In this document: positions 37,601 to 45,300 of the stretch, piece after piece
How the letters are laid out: every line of letters starts with the position of its first letter
How positions within the stretch are numbered: position 1 is the stretch's first letter
Assembly (NCBI RefSeq): GCF_964355755.1
Contig: NC_092676.1
Coordinates: 1,098,288-1,162,287 of the forward strand
Reading direction: 5' to 3'
Source of the DNA: Antedon mediterranea
Taxonomy: Eukaryota; Echinodermata; Crinoidea; Comatulida; Antedonidae
DNA: 64,000 bases
Position numbers and translations under genes: made by a program
The notes under the pieces: generated by a model
Seen by the model: the letters and a program-made list of their open reading frames with translations, nothing else
Told to the model about the DNA's origin: nothing
The model's database searches: none

Positions 37601-39615
37601 GCTTAGTTTACCTTTTAAATGACGTAGCTCAATAACAAAGGTTTGGGTTTGTGTCCGGTGGGGCTTAGTTTACCTTTTAAATTACGTAGCTCAATAACAT
37701 TAACAAAGGTTTGGGTTGGTGTCCGGTGGGGCTTAGTTTACCTTTTAAATGACGTAGCTCAATAACAAAGGTTTGGGTTGGTGTCCGGTGGGGCTTAGTT
37801 TACCTTTTAAATGACGTAGCTCAATAACAAAGGTTTGGGTTGGTGTCAGGTGAGGCTTAGTTTACCTTTTAAATGACGTAGCTCAATAACAAAGGTTTGG
37901 GTTGGTGTCAGGTGGGGCTTAGTTTACCTTTTAAATGACGTAGCTCAATAACAAAGGTTTGGGTTGGTGTCAGGTGGGGCTTAGTTTACCTTTTAAATGA
38001 CGTAGCTCAATAACAAAGGTTTGGGTTGGTGTCCGGTGGGGCTTAGTTTACCTTTTAAATTACGTAGCTCAATAACAAAGGTTTGGGTTGGTGTCAGGTG
38101 GGGCTTAGTTTACCTTTTAAATTACGTAGCTCAATAACAAAGGTTTGGGTTGGTGTCAGGTGGGGCTTAGTTTACCTTTTAAATGACGTAGCTCAATAAC
38201 AAAGGTTTGGGTTGGTGTCAGGTGGGGCTTAGTTTACCTTTTAAATGACGTAGCTCAATAACAAAGGTTTGGGTTGGTGTCCGGTGGGGCTTAGTTTACC
38301 TTTTAAATGACGTAGCTCAATAACAAAGGTTTGGGTTGGTGTCAGGTGGGACTTAGTTTACCTTTTAAATGACGTAGCTCAATAACAAAGGTTTGGGTTG
38401 GTGTCAGGTGGGGCTTAGTTTACCTTTTAAATGACGTAGCTCAATAACAAAGGTTTGGGTTGGTGTCCGGTGGGACTTAGTTTACCTTTTAAATTACGTA
38501 GCTCAATAACAAAGGTTTGGGTTGGTGTCAGGTGAGGCTTAGTTTACCTTTTAAATGACGTAGCTCAATAACAAAGGTTTGGGTTGGTGTCAGGTGGGGC
38601 TTAGTTTACCTTTTAAATGACGTAGCTCAATAACAAAGGTTTGGGTTGGTGTCCGGTGGGACTTAGTTTACCTTTTAAATGACGTAGCTCAATAACAAAG
38701 GTTTGGGTTGGTGTCCGGTGGGGCTTAGTTTACCTTTTAAATGACGTAGCTCAATAACAAAGGTTTGGGTTGGTGTCCGGTGGGGCTTAGTTTACCTTTT
38801 AAATGACGTAGCTCAATAACAAAGGTTTGGGTTGGTGTCAGGTGGGACTTAGTTTACCTTTTAAATGACGTAGCTCAATAACAAAGGTTTGGGTTGGTGT
38901 CAGGTGGGGCTTAGTTTACCTTTAAATTACGTAGCTCAATAACAAAGGTTTGGGTTGGTGTCAGGTGGGACTTAGTTTACCTTTTAAATTACGTAGCTCA
39001 ATAACAAAGGTTTGGGTTGGTGTCCGGTGGGGCTTAGTTTACCTTTTAAATTACGTAGCTCAATAACAAAGGTTTGGGTTGGTGTCCGGTGGGGCTTGGT
39101 TTACCTTTTAAATGACGTAGCTCAATAACAAAGGTTTGGGTTGGTGTCCGGTGGGGCTTAGTTTACCTTTTAAATGACGTAGCTCAATAACAAAGGTTTG
39201 GGTTGGTGTCAGGTGAGGCTTAGTTTACCTTTTAAATGACGTAGCTCAATAACAAAGGTTTGGGTTGGTGTCCGCTTAGTTTACCTTTTAAATGACGTAG
39301 CTTAATAACAAAGGTTTGGGTTGGTGTCCGGTGGGGCTTAGTTTACCTTTTAAATTATGTTTTAGTTTTTTTTCTTTATGGTTACGTTCATGTTCATTTT
39401 GTTTTTTACAATGTGTGGCCTTGCACCCTTGGGTGAATCAAATGTTGTCCATGAGAAAATAAAGTATTTTATTACAGTAATACTATAATGCAGTGACTTT
39501 TTGGGGGTCAACTAAAAGAATCTAACTGCACAATATTCAAAGGTAAATTGAGATTGACTCCAGGTGTATTATAAATACTCTTTAAATGTGAAAACTTACC
39601 TTTAGAGGATGCCAT
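23719..39615 (-). CDS. NLR gene 2: two DED-like regions, NACHT, LRR; frameshifted in the LRR
   Basis: Likely NLR receptor paralogous to gene 1. Exons in transcript order: 39615-39600 (MASSK), 35311-34778 (DED-like region 1), 34367-34290, 34096-34031, 32952-32902, 30144-30094, 29462-28947 (DED-like region 2), 28627-28562, then the NACHT-LRR exon from 28200. All introns are phase 1. The exons down to the stop at 25,565 sum to 4,014 nt, exactly 1,338 codons. Walker A GEGGMGKTT is residues 81-89 after the exon's MFLKEEL, and Walker B ILLDGLDEL is about residues 168-176. The LRR exon holds six near-identical 119-residue units. A 20-bp deletion at about 25,590 breaks the second, so the normal frame ends early and the remaining 1.9 kb continues in another frame to 23,719. 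The gene is either truncated, a young pseudogene, or misassembled. Linking the two DED-like regions in one transcript is inference from phase and the lack of a second start exon. Confidence 0.7.
23870..26040. repeat. Six near-identical 357-bp LRR-coding units
   Basis: Units recur at exactly 357-bp spacing except one of 337 bp. They differ by only a few substitutions (for example Leu-Cys-Asn versus Leu-Phe-Asn, Lys-Val-Ser versus Lys-Gly-Ser). The homologous region of gene 1 is strongly diverged between units, so gene 2 was recently expanded or homogenised. Confidence 0.9.
25565..28200 (-). CDS. NLR gene 2 exon: NACHT and first LRR units, up to frameshift stop
   Basis: Acceptor ttttaacag at 28,201-28,202; ATG (MFLKEEL) at 28,192 is internal because the frame continues from the preceding exon (AHKAIKMFLKEEL). 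NACHT with Walker A and B, a helical NACHT-associated region, then LRRs (LEQIDLSDNDLSSI, INLSNCQLSGEVF). After the deletion the protein would end in an unrelated RKSGRCLP. Compared with gene 1 it is clearly a recent duplicate, including flanking intron sequence. Confidence 0.85.
25588..25596 (-). other. 20-bp deletion causing frameshift in NLR gene 2
   Basis: Sister units read ctttctagattaccaactga, then aaagctataattactc; here ctttc joins tataattactcc directly. The missing 20 bp lie between two copies of 'cta', fitting a microhomology-mediated deletion. Not a multiple of three, it shifts the frame. Confidence 0.85.
28562..28627 (-). CDS. NLR gene 2 linker exon before NACHT
   Basis: 66 nt, phase 1-1, encoding ETVMKPSSSNSKESK and a short rest; ortholog in position and sequence of gene 1 exon 3. 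Confidence 0.75.
28947..29462 (-). CDS. NLR gene 2 second DED-like exon
   Basis: 516 nt, phase 1-1, strongly similar to gene 1 exon 2 (TLLHDVIKLTEEFSLQRKL, DYEDSWAMIRDLEHKQVIT). Relative to gene 1 the acceptor AG has mutated (ttaggaat to ttatgaat) and a new AG nine bases further in (attttag|AGAAAG) keeps the frame, dropping three residues. Donor GAAG|GTAATG. Confidence 0.75.
30094..30144 (-). CDS. NLR gene 2 small basic exon, copy 2
   Basis: 51 nt, phase 1-1: KTSQSSKLTKKQKLDH, acceptor tttcaaag, donor CATG|GTAAGTAA. Lys-rich; a nuclear-localisation-like patch is possible but unproven. Duplicate of 32902-32952. Confidence 0.6.
30245..30321 (-). pseudogene. NLR gene 2 decayed linker exon
   Basis: Acceptor tttatttag and EETVMMETSSSNFEENK are recognisable as a copy of the linker exons at 34290-34367 and 28562-28627. 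The donor is lost and a TAA follows at 30,245-30,247. Because neighbouring exons are phase 1-1, skipping it is harmless. Confidence 0.65.
30541..32876. mobile_element. Possible TIR element hosting a LINE insertion
   Basis: The left end tacgctcatgctagccattc and the complement of the right end, tacgctaacgctaaggtgga, are similar, and both continue into 'ttcgcaaa'-rich DNA. The LINE at about 31,070-32,643 sits inside. No clear target duplication. Confidence 0.4.
31070..32643 (-). pseudogene. 5'-truncated LINE with reverse transcriptase, inactivated
   Basis: One minus-strand frame from about 32,643 to 31,219 carries reverse transcriptase blocks: ENYRPISLTSIPCKVFES, HGFLSGRSCLTNLL, IVYLDYMKAFDSVPHRRL, SGVPQGSVLGPILFILFIND, then NMFADEAKI where the active-site motif should be FADD. 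Two in-frame stops (after KMVK at about 31,624 and after LETRRL at about 31,555) precede the C-terminal block FFTIRVIHHWNSLPEYVI. A 3' tail with aataaaa lies near 31,075. It belongs to the Jockey/CR1-like group of non-LTR elements and sits in an intron of NLR gene 2. The D-to-E change and the stops make it dead. Confidence 0.85.
32902..32952 (-). CDS. NLR gene 2 small basic exon, copy 1
   Basis: 51 nt, phase 1-1, encoding KALLRPTLTKKPKLDH; acceptor atttcgtag, donor CATG|GTAAGTCA. Same length and ending as 30094-30144. Confidence 0.6.
33053..33912. mobile_element. Foldback-type element with 9-bp target duplication
   Basis: Long inverted arms start gggcgtctagaaaactcaga on the left and end with its near complement gttttctagacaccc. 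The inner parts also pair (aaatcataaagaaatacagt versus cactgtattttctttatgat). It is flanked by a perfect taaattatt repeat at 33,044-33,052 and 33,913-33,921. No transposase. 'aactcgtac' recurs five times in the loop (33,497-33,575). Confidence 0.75.
34031..34096 (-). CDS. NLR gene 2 linker exon (VPYDQINESM)
   Basis: 66 nt, phase 1-1, acceptor tttctttcag, donor AAAC|GTAAGA. It encodes VPYDQINESMNLQQIVK and four more residues. No known domain; no copy elsewhere in the window. Confidence 0.6.
34290..34367 (-). CDS. NLR gene 2 linker exon after first DED-like region
   Basis: 78 nt, phase 1-1, including HESVMETSSYNTEECNL; acceptor tctattttag, donor AAAG|GTAAGT. Related to the linker exons at 28562 and 3823. 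Confidence 0.7.
34778..35311 (-). CDS. NLR gene 2 first DED-like exon
   Basis: 534 nt, phase 1-1, about 178 residues. Acceptor cttttctctctag at 35,312-35,313 lies upstream of the first Met (35,282), so the exon begins with ISEDDFNQLM. It has the same two-module plan as the other DED-like exons (LSSSNLTILYDTVKITKQF, VKRYQDSWSLIMDFEHRG) but is much more diverged. The donor GATG|GTTGGT is weak. Confidence 0.7.
35435..35677. repeat. 26-bp minisatellite in intron 1 of NLR gene 2
   Basis: About nine units of gaagtgtgggacatgtgtgg gatcgt, mostly identical. Long minus-strand reading frames here are a product of the repeat. Confidence 0.9.
35757..39356. repeat. 62-bp minisatellite, about 58 units, in intron 1 of NLR gene 2
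   Basis: Near-identical units beginning gacgtagctcaataacaaag and containing gtttgggttggtgtccggtg. Three recurrent variant positions (gtcc/gtca, ggggct/gggact, aaatgacg/aaattacg), a +6 'attaac' insertion and a short form lacking ggtgggg mix along the array. Each unit has several G-runs on the plus strand and an AAAAG|GTAAAC donor-like site on the minus (sense) strand. Confidence 0.95.
39600..39615 (-). CDS. NLR gene 2 exon 1: start codon exon (MASSK)
   Basis: ATGGCATCCTCTAAAG|GTAAGTTT. The trailing G plus AA of the next exon makes Glu. It lies in the same context as gene 1 exon 1. The intron to exon 2 is 4.3 kb and is filled by two minisatellites. Confidence 0.65.
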
Positions 39616-40027
39616 GTTGTTAACTAAATCTTTTAGCTTTGTAAAGATGTTTCAGACAAATTTTTTCTACAAACGGAAGAAATGTGTTACAAACAAACCA
39701 AAAATTAAAATTAATTATCATTTGTATTATTATACATTAAGTCAGTAAGAGGACTAAAAATTGTAAAAACTTTAAAAGTTACGGAGGCCATAAAAGGACA
39801 TTATGTAAATGAACCCATTAATTTGAGGGAATGAAATACTGTACTAATAAAAATCATTTTGTTTCTTCAAAATATTCCAACTTTTCTGAAAGTTTATAAA
39901 ATTACATAATACAAAGATATTCTGTGAAAAGGAAAATTAAACACAAACATTGTGGAAAGGAAACAAAATAAAATGTTGAAGGAATGAAAAAGTATTTTGA
40001 GGAAGTTCAAGTTCTTTCTTAACCTTA
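39616..40027. other. Upstream region of NLR gene 2
   Basis: Presumed 5' UTR and promoter; AT-rich, no distinct element recognised. Confidence 0.35.
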
Positions 40028-40764
40028 TTAACACTTTCACCGCCAGGCATTCAATACAGGAAGTACCTCTCACCGCCAGCCATTTGAGATAAATTTACCT
40101 GTTTTTCAAAGCTCATAGCAAAGGTGTTTGTAATCAGAATAACATGCAATATACACTCAAATAATGAGATAGAAATAAACTTTCCAATGGTACCAAACAC
40201 TTTATTGAAATAAAACTGTAATACCACATAATTGTACAAAGAACTTGGCTCACTTTTAGCACTTTAGGCTCAATCGGAGAACAAAGCAGAGATAATGAGG
40301 ATTTTAGCCTGGCTGCACCGTCTGTCAGTGTCACGATTCTCAACCTATCCTACAAACTAGCCTAGGCCAGGCTAGCTAAATTATCTCCAATTATTTATTA
40401 CATTTTATAAACCAGATTTAGGTACAAATATACCTTCATCATCCGGGGATAATAAATACTCATTTTCAGAGTCAGAGTCGGCAAATATTTCTGCAATTGC
40501 TTCATCCGCAGTAAGCACATTATGTTGTTTACGGATAGGACGCGATGTAGGCCAGCTGGGGTCAATGGCACTAGGGGTTAATAAAGTATCAAAATATTTG
40601 CAGTCCAGATCGATTTGGATGTTGAAATTTCTACATGCGGTCCATATATACCTGATCTAACAAATTGTGCAATAAAAAGCCAAAGACGTAAATTTCCGTC
40701 TTTGGCGGTCTGGCGCTGGGCATTGAAAGACGGAGATTTCCGTCTTTGGCGGTGAAAGTGTTAA
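40028..40764. mobile_element. Deleted piggyBac-like element
   Basis: Inverted ends cactttcaccgccaggca and tttggcggtgaaagtg are flanked on both sides by TTAA (40,028-40,031 and 40,761-40,764), the piggyBac target signature. 'caccgccag' is repeated inside the left end. The ~730-bp length is too short for a full transposase. Confidence 0.7.
40425..40630 (-). pseudogene. piggyBac transposase N-terminal fragment
   Basis: Within the TTAA-flanked element the minus strand reads DPSWPTSRPIRKQ, then TADEAIAEIFADSDSENE and LLSPDDEG. This acidic low-complexity segment is like the N-terminal region of piggyBac transposases. The DDD catalytic core is absent. Confidence 0.5.
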
Positions 40765-40777
40765 AGACTTTTCACTA

Positions 40778-41030
40778 TAATTTTTCGATCTAATTTAAGG
40801 TTACAAACTGCATTTTATGCAAATATGAAATACTCCATGGACCTATTGCGATAATTGTTTCCGTCTTTAAACAGTTAAAAATGTGAAAAATAGTAGATTC
40901 TAATAATTTAGATTCTTGCTATAAATACCAGAATGCATTGTTTGCACGTGGATTGATATTTTCGTTTTGCTTTTGTGATGTACTCACTTTCGATTAATCG
41001 TGAAAACAAATGGAAGATCCACAAGATATC
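40778..41030. repeat. Interspersed ~250-bp repeat, copy 1
   Basis: Aligns with 41,434-41,690 over its length: tctaatttaag, cttattgcgataac-like, taaaaatgtgaaaaata and acaaatggaaga occur in both in order. Unknown family; no ORF. Confidence 0.65.
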
Positions 41031-41433
41031 AAAAATTGCATCAAGTCTCAAAGCTCAAATTACTGATCACCTGATTTCATCATACTAACTTTATGATAAT
41101 TTCATTTTTTCGTTTTTCAATGTAACTCATTTATATTCTTTTGTATATCTAATTTGTATATTTGTATAGTTTTTTTTCATGTCATTTCAACTAAATTAAA
41201 TTGTTTCATTTAATGCCTATGCCTATTGTTTGCTCCTGGCAAGATATTGCTTGATAACATGCCGAATACTATTATCATATTAATTTAAAAAAGCTTCAAA
41301 ATTTCTTTTAAAAACGAAGTGGCTACGTCGACACCTAGGCGTAAATACAATCCCCATTCTATATTATGCCTACTACTATTGAGACGATCGGGCCTCCGGT
41401 AATCTAACCAAAAATTAAAGCCCCATTCCCTAC
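41031..41433. other. Intergenic spacer between two repeat copies
   Basis: AT-rich DNA with no gene or structure recognised. Confidence 0.35.
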
Positions 41434-41690
41434 GTTTTTTAGATCTAATTTAAGATCACAAACTATATTTAATGTAAAAATAATACTATATGGTCTTATT
41501 GCGATAACTTTTTTCGTCTTTAAACGGTTAAAAATGTGAAAAATAAATCGATTCTAATAATTATAGCGGCCCGCTATAAATCCCAAAATGCATTGCGCGC
41601 GGATTGATATTTTTGTTTTTCACCTGTAATTCGCCCACTTTTCGATCGATCGTGAAGCCAAAACAAATGGAAGACTCCTAACTTTTCAGC
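41434..41690. repeat. Interspersed ~250-bp repeat, copy 2
   Basis: Second copy of the repeat at 40,778-41,030, with about one in five positions changed by eye. It is followed by unassigned DNA up to 42,105 that contains 'taggcctagctagg'-type sequence. Confidence 0.65.
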
Positions 41691-42105
41691 GAAAATACCG
41701 GGTTTTCCCCAATTTGTATCAACGGAGTCTGGCAAAAATAGAAAGACAATTAATGCAGCAACTATACAACGTCAGGCTAGGTATATAGCTAGCGTACGAT
41801 GTTCGTACGTTATCGATGTTTACCAGCTAGGCCTACAAAACTAAGCCTAGCTAGGCTAGGCCTAAGACCGTCCACGAGAGGTCGATCGCCGCGAGCTACT
41901 TAGGTAGTGCATTGTTTCTCACTTTTTATCATAATTTACCATAAAACGTACATTTAAGACAAGGAATGACATGGTTTAATGTTTTTAAAGTGATATATAT
42001 GTATTATTTTCCAAAAAACGTCCAAAATTGCAGGGAAGGGGTCTTTAAGACAAATAAAAATATTTAAAAAAATACTATATTGGGTGAAAATTCTATTAAA
42101 ATGCA

Positions 42106-42174
42106 TTTACTTACAATTCACCAATGTAACTTGTAGCATTCACATGCAAAGGAGGCTCAGGTATCTTAATGTAC
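42106..42174. repeat. Duplicated segment copy B, left part
   Basis: Matches 8,334-8,414. It ends in ttaatgtac (42,166-42,174), the left target-site copy of the giant foldback. Confidence 0.7.
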
Positions 42175-42340
42175 GCTTGTGTCAAGCTAGCCAACAATAA
42201 GCCAGCCAACAATAAGCCAGCCCACTTTTATTTTTTCCAGCCAACAATAACTATGAAACGCCGTTTGTGCATTCTTTACATTTTCATTGTTACTTATGGC
42301 TTTTATGGTATTAGGAATTAAATATTTGTGAGAAAAACGG
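42175..42340 (+). repeat. Foldback outer domain, left
   Basis: Contains two copies of caacaataagccagc, then ccagccaacaataactatga and a stretch reaching aatatttgtgagaaaaacgg. Its inverted copy is at 57,057-57,221. Confidence 0.85.
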
Positions 42341-45300
42341 CGGATTGTTCCTGGGATTCACTTGGTGGGATTATACTAGGGTACCCCCTTAGTCGTCCAG
42401 TATAAGTTAGAGTGGGACCACTGGTCCCGTTTACTCAGCCCTCATCTTTAAAATTTGAGTGTAACTCAATTACGATTTTTAAAATATAGTTAAATTTGAA
42501 ACTGTATTTGTGAGAAAATGGCGGATTGTTCCTGGGAGTCACTTGGTGGGATTATACTAGGGTACCCCCTTAGTCGTTCAGTATAAGTTAGAGTGCGACC
42601 ACTGGTTCCGTTTACTCAGCCCTCATCTTTTAAATTTGAGTGTAACTCAATTACGATAAAATTTTTAAAATATAGTGAAAATTGATACTGTATTTGTGAG
42701 AAAATGGCGGATTGTTCCTGGGATTCACTTGGTGGGATTATATTAGGGTACCCCATTAGTCGTCCAGTATAAGTTAGAGTGCGACCACTGGTCCCGTTTA
42801 CTCAGCCCTCATCTTTAACGTTTGAGTGTAACTCAATTACGATTAATATTTTAAAATATAGTGAAAATTGATACTGTATTTGTGAGAAAATGGCGGATTG
42901 TTCCTTGGAGTCACTTGGTGGGATTATACTAGGGTACCTCCTTAGTTGTCCAGTATAAGTTAGAGTGGGACCACTGGTCCCGTTTACTCAGCCCTCATCT
43001 TTAACGTTTGAGTGTAACTCAATTACGATTAATATTTTAAAATATAGTGAAATTTGATACTGTATTTGTGAGAAAATGGCGGATTGTTCCTGGGAGTCAC
43101 TTGGTGGGATTATACTAGGTTACCCCCTTAGTCGTCCAGTATAAGTTAGAGTGGGACCACTGGTCCCGTTTACTCAGCCCTCATCTTTAACGTTTGAGTG
43201 TAACTCAATTACGATTAATATTTTAAAATATAGTGAAATTTGATACTGTATTTGTGAGAAAATGGCGGATTGTTCCTGGGAGTCACTTGGTGGGATTATA
43301 CTAGGTTACCCCCTTAGTCGTCCAGTATAAGTTAGAGTGGGACCACTGGTCCGGTTTACTCAGCACTCATCTTTAACATTTGAGTGTAACTCATTTACGA
43401 TTTTTAAAATATAGTGAAATTTGATACTGTATTTGTGAAAAAATGGCGGATTGTTCCTGGGAGTCACTTGGTGGGATTATACTAGGGTACCCCCTTAGTC
43501 GTCCAGTATAAGTTAGAGTGGGACCACTGGTCTCATTTACTCAGCCCTCATCTTTAAAATTTGAGTGTAACTCATTTACAATTTTTAAAATATAGTGAAA
43601 TTTGAAACTGTATTTGTGAGAAAACGGCGGATTGTTCCTGAGAGTCACTTGGTGGGATTATACTAGGGTACCTTCTTAGTCGTACAGTATAAGTTAGAGT
43701 GGGACCACTGGTACTGTTTACTCAGCCCTCATCTTTTAAATTTGAGTGTAACTCATTTACGATTAAAAAAATATAGTGAAATTTGATACTGTATTTGTGA
43801 GAAAATGGCGGATTGTTCCTGGGAGTCACTTGGTGGGATTATACTAGGTTACCCCCTTAGTCGTCCAGTATAAGTTAGAGTGGGACCACTGGTCCGGTTT
43901 ACTCAGCCCTCATCTTTAAAATTTGAGTGTAACTCATTTACGATTTTTAAAATATAGTTAAATTTGATACTGTATTTGTGAGAAAATGGAGGATTGTTCC
44001 TGGGAGTCACTTGGTGGGATTATACTAGGGTACCTCCTTAGTTGTCCAGTATAAGTTAGAGTGGGACCACTGGTCCCGTTTACTCAGCCCTCATCTTTAA
44101 CGTTTGAGTGTAACTCAATTACGATTAATATTTTAAAATAAAGTGAAATTTGATACTGTATTTGTGAGAAAATGGCGGATTGTTCCTGGGAGTCACTTGG
44201 TGGGATTATACTAGGTTACCCCTTTAGTCGTCCAGTATAAGTTAGAGTGGGACCACTGGTCCGGTTTACTCAGCCCTCATCTTTAAAATTTGAGTGTAAC
44301 TCATTTACGATTTTTAAAATATAGTGAAATTTGATACTGTATTTGTGAGAAAATGGCGGATTGTTCCTGGGAGTCACTTGGTGGGATTATACTAGGGTAC
44401 CTCCTTAGTTGTCCAGTATAAGTTAGAGTGGGACCACTGGTCCCGTTTACTCAGCCCTCATCTTTAACGTTTGAGTGTAACTCAATTACGATTAATATTT
44501 TAAAATATAGTGAAATTTGATACTGTATTTGTGAGAAAATGGCGGATTGTTCCTGGGAGTCACTTGGTGGGATTATACTAGGTTACCCCCTTAGTCGTCC
44601 AGTATAAGTTAGAGTGGGACCACTGGTCCGGTTTACTCAGCCCTCATCTTTAACATTTGAGTGTAACTCATTTACGATTTTTAAAATATAGTGAAATTTG
44701 ATACTGTATTTGTGAAAAAATGGCGGATTGTTCCTCCTGGGAGTCACTTGGTGGGATTATACTAGGGTACCCCCTTAGTCGTCCAGTATAAGTTAGAGTG
44801 GGACCACTGGTCCCATTTACTCAGCCCTCATCTTTATAATTTGAGTGTAACTCATTTACAATTTTTAAAATATAGTGAAATTTGAAACTGTATTTGTGAG
44901 AAAACGGCGGATTGTTCCTGAGAGTCACTTGGTGGGATTATACTAGGGTACGTCCTTAGTCGTCCAGTATAAGTTAGAGTGGGACCACTGGTCCGGTTTA
45001 CTCAGCCCTCATCTTTAAAATTTGAGTGTAACTCATTTACGATTTTTAAAATATAGTGAAATTTGATACTGTATTTGTGAGAAAATGGCGGATTGTTCCT
45101 GGGAGTCACTTGGTGGGATTATACTAGGGTACCTCCTTAGTCGTACAGTATAAGTTAGAGTGGGACCACTGGTACTGTTTACTCAGCCCTCATCTTTTAA
45201 ATTTGAGTGTAACTCATTTACGATTAAAAAAATATAGTGAAATTTGATACTGTATTTGTGAGAAAATGGCGGATTGTTCCTGGGAGTCACTTGGTGGGAT

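Noticed and set aside
35757-39356. CRISPR-like array
   Set aside because: Units are contiguous and nearly identical without unique spacers, and the DNA is eukaryotic.
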